This document shows positions 58,301 through 64,000 of a DNA stretch of 64,000 nucleotides, piece after piece. A program made the position numbers and the translations under genes. Each line of letters begins with the position of its first letter. Position 1 is the first letter of the stretch. The notes under the pieces are model-generated. The model was not told the origin of the DNA. It worked only from the letters and a program-made list of their open reading frames with translations, and ran no database searches. The stretch is from CAWCDJ01 sp963796485. Lineage in GTDB: Bacteria; Acidobacteriota; Terriglobia; Bryobacterales; Bryobacteraceae. The stretch lies in assembly GCA_963796485.1 (NCBI GenBank), contig CAWCLV010000004.1, positions 1,054,001 through 1,118,000 on the forward strand, in the 5' to 3' direction.

Positions 58301-58557
58301 AGCGACTGCGATTCGATCCGCTCGATGTCGTTCACCATCACCGTGAACGCGCGCTCGCATCGCACCGTGATCACTTCGGCCATCTCTTCCGGCGAGACGC
58401 CGCTGTACGTCCAGATCGCGCTCACCACCGGGATATTGATATCCGGAAAAATGTCCGTCGGCATACGGTACACGGCCAGCACGCCCAGGATCACGATCAG
58501 TAGGGCCATGATCACGAACGTGTAGGGCCGGCGTAATGCGAGTTGGACGATCCACAT
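55396..58557 (-). CDS. RND-family efflux pump, HAE1/AcrB-like
   Basis: A 1053-residue inner-membrane pump with twelve membrane helices and two large periplasmic loops. The proton relay is GGLALAVGILVDDATVTIEN, with an Asp-Asp pair as in hydrophobe/amphiphile exporters and not the single Asp of metal pumps. The second half has PSLMGSIMSIGVATANSILL. It starts MWIVQLALRRPYTFVIMALL, close to the membrane as usual. It forms an operon with the adaptor, but without a TolC-like gene or a regulator nearby. Confidence 0.94.
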   Translation of the reverse strand: MWIVQLALRRPYTFVIMALLIVILGVLAVYRMPTDIFPDINIPVVSAIWTYSGVSPEEMAEVITVRCERAFTVMVNDIERIESQSLPGLSVIRVYFHANARIDAAVAQMAAASQSVLKSLPTGITPPNIIRFNASSVPILQFGISSDVLPEQQLYDLGYNFIRTQLASVQGASFPLPYGGKPRQISVDLNPQALYAQGLSANDVVDAINSQSIILPSGTVKIGGGEYTVRINGEPDLATAFNRLPIRQTNGTTVFVGDVAHVRDGYAVQTNIVRHNGARAALLTALKNGGASTLEIVAQLKAILPRVRSTLPPSLRLRVMFDQSIFVRAAIQGVIREAVVAAGLTGLMILLFLGSWRSTLIVCISIPLSILTSLAILNLMGETINVMTLGGLALAVGILVDDATVTIENIHRNFGLGKPIVRAILDGAMQIATPAFVSTLCICIVFVPVIFLTGTAQYLFTPLALAVVLAIAASYVLSRTLVPTMVRYLLAGEAEAHDSEDGAPRNPFQRQFERMRAGYRNLLASALDHRGLVAGAFVLICGTCLALTPFLGEDFFPQVDSGQIRLHVRAPGNTRIEETERYFARVENNIRQVIPADELTDMVDNIGLPYSGVNLAMSDSATIGPFDGEILVSLRAGEHGSTRDYIRRLRTLLDRQYPELTFFFQPADMVGQILNFGLPAPIDVQVVGPLANGPADYALAHEIERRMTRIPGAVDVHTHQVEGVPELRFEVDRTRARQLGLSQKDVANSLLIALSSSTQVSPNYWINPRNGVDYPISVMVPQYRVDSTAALLSTPIHASGKPAPQLLTNVGKLVRGSMPSVVNHYNVQPVYDVFANVQDRDLGAVAADTDRVLQSLTSKLPKGSFFETRGQVATMRSSFQGLGIGLVFAIVLVYFVMVVNFQSWLDPFIILMALPGALSGIVLMLFVTGTTLNVPSLMGSIMSIGVATANSILLVNFANDLRETGSDAPSAALEAGFTRLRPVLMTALAMIVGMLPMALGLGEGGEQNAPLGRAVIGGLILATVATLFLVPVVYSVLRRNPPRHGRNAEMNSI

Positions 58558-58586
58558 GGGGAACTCTATCTATCATAAAGACAAAC

Positions 58587-58619
58587 GGCGGCTCTCCGCG
58601 AAATTGCGGAAAAGCCGCC
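58587..58619 (-). terminator. Intrinsic terminator of the small secreted protein gene
   Basis: GGCGGCT pairs with AGCCGCC and TCCGC with GCGGA around a small loop. On the minus strand it is followed by GTTTGTCTTT. It sits between the stop of the 129-residue gene and the start of the RND operon, so it would isolate the latter. Confidence 0.7.
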
Positions 58620-58652
58620 GGAAAGGGCCGTTCGCAAAAACTGATTTTCGGA

Positions 58653-59042
58653 CTATGTGGTCGACTTCTTCGCGGTTACTTCGCTGGTCATCGGGCCGTT
58701 CTGCGTATCGCGGGTGATCTTCAGCTTCATTTCCTCGCCGCTTACTTTGCCGTCGTACTTGATGACCATCGAGTTCCCGTTGAACTCCCGTTTCACTTCG
58801 AAGGATACGTTGTCGCCATCGACCTTACCATTGGTGATCTCGGTCGGGGGGTTGTCGCGCATGCCGGGAACCGACCCGGTCAGATTGGTGCCATCCTGCT
58901 TCAGCGTGATGGTTACCTGGCGGGCGGGGCCGCCGTTTCTTCCCGCCTGTTCATAGGTCCACTTGCCGGACACGTCCGCCGCCAGGGCGGATAGGGCCGC
59001 GACGAGCAGAATCGTCAATACAAAAAGCAGCTTTTTGGTCAT
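58653..59042 (-). CDS. Small secreted beta-sheet protein
   Basis: A 129-residue exported protein. The signal peptide is MTKKLLFVLTILLVAALSAL, cleaved near ALAAD. The mature domain is a small beta-barrel-like fold with alternating strands (SGKWTYEQAGRNGGPARQVT, LKQDGTNLTGSVPGM, GKVDGDNVSFEVKREFNG, GEEMKLKITR). Families of this kind are numerous in Acidobacteria; no function is established to my knowledge. It is a single gene ending in a clear terminator. Confidence 0.8.
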   Translation of the reverse strand: MTKKLLFVLTILLVAALSALAADVSGKWTYEQAGRNGGPARQVTITLKQDGTNLTGSVPGMRDNPPTEITNGKVDGDNVSFEVKREFNGNSMVIKYDGKVSGEEMKLKITRDTQNGPMTSEVTAKKSTT

Positions 59043-59164
59043 AGTGACAGCTTAGGCGTCAACTCCGCCATGCAGGTTACAGGCGTCCGCCTCCGAAACT
59101 ATCGATCGGCCAGTTGATTCCAAAGGAACTACCGCGCAAAATAGGCGGTCGGAGGAGGAAAACC

Positions 59165-60103
59165 ATGGCGGAAGAGAGAATTATCGCGGTCGTTGGGGCG
59201 ACCGGAGCACAGGGTGGCGGCCTGGTTCGTGCGATACAGTGCGATTCCAAAGGCGGGTTTCGCGCCCGGGCGCTGGCCCGGGATCCCGGTTCCGATAAGG
59301 CGAGGGCCTTGGGCGTCGAAGTAGTCGCGGCGGACGTGGACGACGAGAGCAGCCTGGAGCGCGCCTTTAAAGGCTCATATGGCGCCTATTGCGTCACCTT
59401 TTACTGGGCGCATTTCTCGCCCGAACGGGAAAAGGCGCAGGCCGCCGCAATGGCTCGCGCCGCCAAAAAAGCGGGCCTGAAACACGTAATCTGGTCCACC
59501 CTCGAAGACACGCGGCGATGGATTCCGCTGGACGATCCGCGCATGCCCACACTTATGGGCAATTACAAGGTGCCTCATCTGGATGCAAAGGGTGAGTCCG
59601 ATCACTTTTTCGCGGACTCCGGCGTTCCCGCCACCTGTCTCCTGACGTCGTTCTACTGGGATAACTTCATCCACTTCGGGATGGGGCCGAAGCCCGGTCC
59701 CGACGGCAAACTGGCGATCACCCTGCCGATGGACGACAAGAAACTCCCGGGGATCGCCGTTGAAGATATCGGCCGCTGCGCCTATGGAATCTTCGAGGCC
59801 GGGAACAGATATACCGGGAAGACCGTCGGCATCGCGGGCGAACACCTGACCGGCTCGGAAATGGCCTCTGCGTTCAGCCGCGTGCTGGGCCGGGAGGTTG
59901 TGTATAACGCCGTACCGCCCGACGTCTACCGGAGTTTCGGGTTTCTCGGGGCGGACGACCTGGGCAATATGTTCCAGTTCAAACGCGACTTCAACGAAGC
60001 CTTCCGCGGCGCCCGTAGCGTTGAGTTTTCGCGCTCGCTGAATCCCCGCCTGCAAAGTTTCGAGCAGTGGCTCGAGGCCAATAAAGCGGCGATCCCGCTC
60101 TAG
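59165..60103 (+). CDS. NmrA-like NAD(P)-binding protein
   Basis: A 312-residue atypical short-chain dehydrogenase of the NmrA type. The Rossmann loop is IIAVVGATGAQGGGLVRAI (GxxGxxG at about residues 12-17), followed by ARALARDPGSDKARALGVEV and AAMARAAKKAGLKHVIWSTL. The catalytic Tyr-x3-Lys of true dehydrogenases is not evident, so it may act as a redox sensor or modified reductase. AGGAGGAAAACC directly before the ATG decides the start. It is a single gene, convergent with the sheath-fusion gene. Confidence 0.85.
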   Translation: MAEERIIAVVGATGAQGGGLVRAIQCDSKGGFRARALARDPGSDKARALGVEVVAADVDDESSLERAFKGSYGAYCVTFYWAHFSPEREKAQAAAMARAAKKAGLKHVIWSTLEDTRRWIPLDDPRMPTLMGNYKVPHLDAKGESDHFFADSGVPATCLLTSFYWDNFIHFGMGPKPGPDGKLAITLPMDDKKLPGIAVEDIGRCAYGIFEAGNRYTGKTVGIAGEHLTGSEMASAFSRVLGREVVYNAVPPDVYRSFGFLGADDLGNMFQFKRDFNEAFRGARSVEFSRSLNPRLQSFEQWLEANKAAIPL

Positions 60104-60148
60104 AGGTGAGCGGTCCGAGAGGTCGGCCACCTGCCGCGCCGGGGGCGT

Positions 60149-61489
60149 CTAGTTCCAGCGGCCCCCGAGTCTGGCGGCGGGGGTGGCAGCCGATTGCCAG
60201 CGCACCAGCAGCACGGAATCGGAATCCCGGACGGACGCCATCGCCATCAGGCCGTTGTCCAGCAGGAACTCGGCATCGGTTTCCGACATCGCAATCTCGG
60301 CACACGCCTTCGATACCGAAGCTCCGCCGGCCCGGTAGACATGCACCGGCAAGCCGTTGATCTGCCGGTGCCGCTCCGGCCTGAGGGCCCAGCCCGCCTC
60401 GCGGAAAGCCTCGCCCAGCAGGCCGGCGCAGAAGAACCCCGGATTTCCCCAGAGGTAGTGCTGGTGCACGCTGGCCGGCATCTCTTCAAACTCGAAGGAT
60501 TCAATGGCCGATGTCGATTCTCCATAGGGCAACCGCAGGAGAATCCTCGGGAGCGCCAGACCAATCCAGCGCGCTTCCGCCGAGTGGGCCAGTTCCTGCC
60601 ATTCCGGACCCGGTTCTTCGCTCTCCGGGGGGAGCGCCTCGGCCAGGAACGGGGCCTGCGCCTGCGCGGCGAGCCGCCCCAACTTGCGAAGCCGGTCCAC
60701 ATCCTCCGCGCCCTGTCCGAACTGGAAGTGGCCGGCGATCACGGCCCAATCTCCGGCGAACGGATTGCCGCCGCCCGTGAGTTCATCGAGCGTCGCGTCC
60801 AGCAGATAGAGTTTCAGATCCGTATCCGGTTGCAGTTGCCTGACCAGGAGCGCCGCCGAGGTCCAGATTGCCTCCAGCGCCTGAAAGTCGGGATGGTGAA
60901 GAACCGCACGCATTTGCTCGGCGGATGCCTGGTCCACCCGCGCCGACCACTCGACGCGCCGGGGGTCCAGGCGCTCGGCGAGGTGCGGCGCCATGACCCG
61001 GTCGATAAACTCCGCCAGACCGCTGGGGTCGGCGGCGGTGCGGGCTGTTTTCTCGTCCTCGCCTGCCAGCATGTCTTCCAGAAGGCCGTGGCCCGCTTCG
61101 CGGTCGGATTGCGCCGAAGCAGCGCGCGCAACCGGCGGCGGAGCGGCGGCGGGCGGGTTTTCGCGCCTCTCCGCCAACTGCCGGAACAACGCAGCCTGGC
61201 GGTAGAGGCGATCGGGGTGGAAGTCGTCCAGTTCCCGAAACCGCAGCGCACCTTGCGGCAATTGCAGGGCGACGTTCATCTGCGCCAGAACGTCGTCGAA
61301 GTTGTCGGAATCCACCGCCTGGGGCTTTCTGCCCGCGGGGCCCGCCGGCACCCCGCGATTGGCGCGGCCGCTGAAGTCGCCCGCAAGCAGGATGCGGAAC
61401 GGCGTATCATCGTCCACTGCGCTCCGGGAGGTCTGCGTCCCGGTACTGACGTCCATTTCGACAGATGATCTCGAGAAGCGATCGGGCAT
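60149..61489 (-). CDS. Fused TssB-TssC-like contractile sheath protein
   Basis: A 446-residue protein joining both type VI sheath subunits. Residues of about 30-110 resemble TssB/VipA (PFRILLAGDFSGR, VDSDNFDDVLAQMNVALQ, LRFRELDDFHPDRLYRQ). Residues of about 165-430 resemble a compact TssC/VipB (VLHHPDFQALEAIWTSAALL, ARWIGLALPRILLRLPYG, SVHQHYLWGNPGFFCAGLLG, EAGWALRP). A Pro/Ala linker (about 110-165) lies between. Normal TssB plus TssC would be over 650 residues, so the TssC part is reduced. No other type VI, phage tail or toxin gene is nearby, so it is an orphan here. Confidence 0.82.
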   Translation of the reverse strand: MPDRFSRSSVEMDVSTGTQTSRSAVDDDTPFRILLAGDFSGRANRGVPAGPAGRKPQAVDSDNFDDVLAQMNVALQLPQGALRFRELDDFHPDRLYRQAALFRQLAERRENPPAAAPPPVARAASAQSDREAGHGLLEDMLAGEDEKTARTAADPSGLAEFIDRVMAPHLAERLDPRRVEWSARVDQASAEQMRAVLHHPDFQALEAIWTSAALLVRQLQPDTDLKLYLLDATLDELTGGGNPFAGDWAVIAGHFQFGQGAEDVDRLRKLGRLAAQAQAPFLAEALPPESEEPGPEWQELAHSAEARWIGLALPRILLRLPYGESTSAIESFEFEEMPASVHQHYLWGNPGFFCAGLLGEAFREAGWALRPERHRQINGLPVHVYRAGGASVSKACAEIAMSETDAEFLLDNGLMAMASVRDSDSVLLVRWQSAATPAARLGGRWN

Positions 61490-61540
61490 GTTTGTTCTCC
61501 GCCAGCATCGATTCTACAGGATTGTGATAGCTTTTCTAGC

Positions 61541-63109
61541 ATGAAAGCCGATTACGACGTGGTCATCATCGGCTCGGGCGCATCCGGTGGCATGGCCGCC
61601 TATACCCTCACCCGCCTGGGCGTTCGCTGTCTGATGCTGGATGCCGGCCCTCCCCTCGACATGGAGAACGGCCGCGTCATGCGCGCGGTCTACGATCTGC
61701 CCTACCGCGGTTTCGGCCGCCCCGGGCGTTTTCCCCATGTCACGCAGGCCTCCGAATTCGACGCCAATCTCTGGGCCGACGAGAAGCAGAATCCGTACTC
61801 GTACCCGAAGGACGATCCGTACTATTGGGTACGCATCCGCCTGATCGGGGGCCGGACGCTGCGCTGGGGACGTGCCTCGTGGCGGCTGAGCGATTACGAA
61901 TTCAAGGGCAGGGACCACGACGGCTTCGGCGACAACTGGCCGCTTTCCTATGCCGACCTGGCGCCGTATTACGACCGGGTCGAACCGATTTTTCGGGTGG
62001 CGGGGCGCCGCGAGGGATTCCCGCAACTCCCCGATGGGAATTTTATCGCGGACAATTCCGCCGATAGCTTGAGTGTGCAGCGGTTCATCGCGTCGGCGAA
62101 AAAGCTGGGCGTGCCCACCACCAAAGCGCGCCGCGCAACGGGAGCGCTTGCCAGTTCCGCGAACCTGCTGCTGCCGCCCGCGCTCGCGACGGGCAAACTG
62201 ACGTTGGTTCCGAATGCCATCGCGCGCGAGGTTACGGTGGATCGCAACACGGGCCTGGTCAACGGCGTGAACTTCGTGGACCGGCTCTCCAGGCGCGGCT
62301 ATCACACCCCGGCGCGAGTGCTCATCCTCGGCTGCACCACTCTCGAATCGACGCGACTCATGCTGAATTCGAACAATCTTGCGAATTCGAGCGGCGTCCT
62401 GGGCCATTACCTGTTCGATCAGTTCTATGTGAAGGACTGCGTGCAGTGCGTGGTGCCGGAGGCGCGCGGCGGCAAGGGGCCCGAAAAGCTGATGGGCGGC
62501 GGCGGATACATTCCCCGCTTCCGCAACATGAAACCGGGCGAGAAGAAATTCCTGCGCGGCTACGCGTTCGATTTTGGCAGCGGCGGCACACCCGACGCGC
62601 GATACCTTCCCCTGTACGGCTCGGCCCTCTCCAGCGAGGTCGAGGACCTGCGCAACACCGGTTTCAACCTCACGACCATGGGAGAGGTCCTGCCGCGGCG
62701 CGAGAATCACGCCCGCATCGACCCCAACGTGAAGGATGAGTGGGGCATTCCGTCGCTCCGCATCGAGCAGCGCTATACGGATAACGAACACGAGATGGCG
62801 AAGGACGCCACCGAGACAGCCGAAACGGTCTGCCGCGGCGCCGGGTTCGAAGTCATCGCGCGGCACTCCCGCATGGTCCCGCCGGGCGAGAGCATTCACG
62901 AACTCGGCACCTGCCGGATGGGCGCGGACCCCAAGACTTCGGTGCTCAACGCCTTCAACCAGTCGCACGACGTGAAGAATCTGTTCGTGATGGACGGCGG
63001 GGCGTTCGTTTCCGGCGGCTCGCAGAACCCGACGCTGACGATCCTGGCGCTGGCCATGCGTTCCTCGGAGTACCTGGCGGCGAAGTTATCGAAGAAGGAA
63101 CTGGGGTAA
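61541..63109 (+). CDS. GMC-family FAD oxidoreductase
   Basis: A 522-residue glucose-methanol-choline type oxidoreductase. The FAD loop is DVVIIGSGASGGMAAYTLTR at residues 5-24, and GGRTLRWGRASWRLSDYEF and DNWPLSYADLAPYYDRVEPIF are typical of the gluconate/sugar dehydrogenase branch. The C-terminal catalytic region is HELGTCRMGADPKTSVLNAF with NLFVMDGGAFVSGGSQNPTL, with the active-site His and Asn. No signal peptide and no small or cytochrome subunit gene is next to it. It diverges from the sheath-fusion gene across 51 bp. Confidence 0.9.
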   Translation: MKADYDVVIIGSGASGGMAAYTLTRLGVRCLMLDAGPPLDMENGRVMRAVYDLPYRGFGRPGRFPHVTQASEFDANLWADEKQNPYSYPKDDPYYWVRIRLIGGRTLRWGRASWRLSDYEFKGRDHDGFGDNWPLSYADLAPYYDRVEPIFRVAGRREGFPQLPDGNFIADNSADSLSVQRFIASAKKLGVPTTKARRATGALASSANLLLPPALATGKLTLVPNAIAREVTVDRNTGLVNGVNFVDRLSRRGYHTPARVLILGCTTLESTRLMLNSNNLANSSGVLGHYLFDQFYVKDCVQCVVPEARGGKGPEKLMGGGGYIPRFRNMKPGEKKFLRGYAFDFGSGGTPDARYLPLYGSALSSEVEDLRNTGFNLTTMGEVLPRRENHARIDPNVKDEWGIPSLRIEQRYTDNEHEMAKDATETAETVCRGAGFEVIARHSRMVPPGESIHELGTCRMGADPKTSVLNAFNQSHDVKNLFVMDGGAFVSGGSQNPTLTILALAMRSSEYLAAKLSKKELG

Positions 63110-63146
63110 GGCAAGCCCCCAGCCCAAAGGGGCCAGCCGTTTTTTG
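63110..63146 (+). terminator. Intrinsic terminator after the GMC oxidoreductase gene
   Basis: GGC/GCC and GCCCC/GGGGC stems separated by a 2x2 internal loop, with a 9-base loop, followed directly by GTTTTTT at 63139-63145. It starts on the base after the stop codon. Confidence 0.65.
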
Positions 63147-63183
63147 GAAACCTCCGGCAGCGCCCGAGCCATCTAACATCTCG

Positions 63184-63957
63184 ATGCTGTCGCGCCATAG
63201 TTTCCGGGAGATTCCTGGACTGCTTCTGTTAACGGGCTGTCTGTGTTTCGCGCAAACCCAGGCGCCACCATCAACGGCACAGCCGAAACCGGATGCGCCG
63301 GCGCAAGCCGGGCCGGCGGACCCGGGCCCGTCGGAGGTGGCGGTCAAAGACGGGAACACGAGTTTGAAGAAACAACCCAAGCGGATTCTCGGCCTGATGC
63401 CCAATTATCGCGCCGTAAGCGCCGGGGTCATCCCGCCGCCGCCCACGCCCAAGGAGGCTTTCAAGATCGCGACGCAGAACAGTTTCGATTACTCGTCGTT
63501 TCTGTTCGTGGGAATCACGTCGGCGATGGCGATGGAGTCGAAAGCCCACCCCGCCTTGGGGCACGGCATGGCCGGCTACGGCGGCTACTACTGGCGCGGG
63601 TTTCTCGATAAAACGGACGGCAACTACCTGGTGATCTTCGCGCTGCCGACTGTTTTCCACGAGGATGAACGCTACTATTCGATGGGCACGGGCAGCGTAT
63701 GGAAGCGCGCCCTCTACGCAGCCTCGCGCGTGCTCATCACGCCGGATTACCACGGCCACAATACGTTCAACGCCTCGGAAATATTCGGCCGGGGGATGGC
63801 GCAGGGAATTTCGGCGACTTACTATCCCAGTCAGGATCGCACCGCGGGCGCGCTCGCAGTCAAGTATGGCTACGCGATCGGTCGCGACGCCATGACAAAC
63901 GTATTTCGCGAGTTCTGGCCCGACATAGCGACGCACGTGCTGCACAGGCATCCGTAG
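63184..63957 (+). CDS. Conserved exported protein, acidobacterial family
   Basis: A 257-residue protein. The signal peptide ends near LCFAQ (residue 24); a Pro/Ala linker runs to about residue 65. The mature part has conserved-looking blocks: LPTVFHEDERYYSMGTGSVW, LYAASRVLITPDYHGHNTFN and AMTNVFREFWPDIATHVL. The pattern is shared by a large family of secreted acidobacterial proteins that I know only as hypothetical, probably outer-membrane associated. No ribosome site is obvious before the ATG. The last 43 bp of the window after it hold nothing recognisable. Confidence 0.72.
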   Translation: MLSRHSFREIPGLLLLTGCLCFAQTQAPPSTAQPKPDAPAQAGPADPGPSEVAVKDGNTSLKKQPKRILGLMPNYRAVSAGVIPPPPTPKEAFKIATQNSFDYSSFLFVGITSAMAMESKAHPALGHGMAGYGGYYWRGFLDKTDGNYLVIFALPTVFHEDERYYSMGTGSVWKRALYAASRVLITPDYHGHNTFNASEIFGRGMAQGISATYYPSQDRTAGALAVKYGYAIGRDAMTNVFREFWPDIATHVLHRHP

Positions 63958-64000
63958 CCGGGGGACTTGGGGCGAAGCCGGAGCGCGTCTGGATGTGGAC

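Noticed and set aside
1..64000. tRNA, rRNA, CRISPR array, prophage or insertion sequence
   Set aside because: No cloverleaf-like stretch, regular spaced repeats, integrase or transposase reading frame was found on either strand; a covariance search could still reveal small RNAs.

Overview
The window looks like chromosomal DNA of a high-GC, Gram-negative acidobacterium of the Solibacter/Bryobacterales kind. This rests on gene content, not on a database search: a VWFA protein of the type typical of Acidobacteria, a two-haem cytochrome of the photosynthetic reaction-centre type in a cell with no photosynthesis genes here, several small secreted families common in that phylum, two NtrY/NtrX-type systems, RND and TonB machinery, and a dispersed palindrome. 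No rRNA, tRNA, CRISPR array, phage or insertion sequence was found. Genes are tightly packed, many with 1-4 bp ATGA or GTGA overlaps, so most of the window reads as operons.

Layout. 1-3.65 kb (minus): a conserved unknown, a quinone oxidoreductase, a PAS/HAMP histidine kinase and the start of a lipoprotein. 3.7-6.2 kb (plus): murQ-murA-rhodanese, followed by a partial tandem duplication. 6.5-8.8 kb (minus): cytochrome and a YprB-like nuclease. 8.9-11.2 kb (plus): galU and a membrane glycosyltransferase. 11.4-16.5 kb (plus): an RRM protein, then an Omp85-like barrel, a small exported protein and an NtrY/NtrX pair. 16.7-18.7 kb: icd and pcm diverge from a 19-22 bp gap. 19.0-21.3 kb (plus): an LPKTG protein, a VWFA protein and a class D sortase, the most striking locus. 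21.3-24.7 kb (minus): a very large GH2 enzyme. 24.9-26.1 kb: a decaying toxin-antitoxin cluster. 26.1-30.3 kb: an unknown gene, then ECF sigma, anti-sigma and two HEAT-repeat proteins. 30.3-36.3 kb (minus): L,D-transpeptidase, a 46-residue membrane peptide, two exported proteins and a second NtrY/NtrX pair, behind a sigma-54-like promoter. 36.4-40.7 kb (minus): murB, ankyrin protein and a NarX/NarL-like pair. 40.7-43.1 kb: a DUF2461 protein and a NYN/OST-HTH protein around a palindrome-rich gap. 43.3-48.8 kb (minus): trpC-trpF-trpB-trpA-aroQ-aroF-tyrA. 48.9-54.1 kb (minus): small secreted protein, TonB receptor, DUF58 protein, acyl-CoA synthetase. 54.1-58.6 kb (minus): RND efflux pair. 59-64 kb: NmrA-like protein, an orphan TssB-TssC sheath fusion, a GMC oxidoreductase and a conserved exported protein.

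A recurrent theme is the cell envelope: peptidoglycan synthesis and recycling (murA, murB, murQ, L,D-transpeptidase), UDP-glucose supply, outer-membrane proteins, sortase anchoring and efflux, with three of the four two-component kinases lying in operons with envelope genes. Starts preceded at about 6-7 bp by a TAnnnT box suggest that some transcripts are leaderless.
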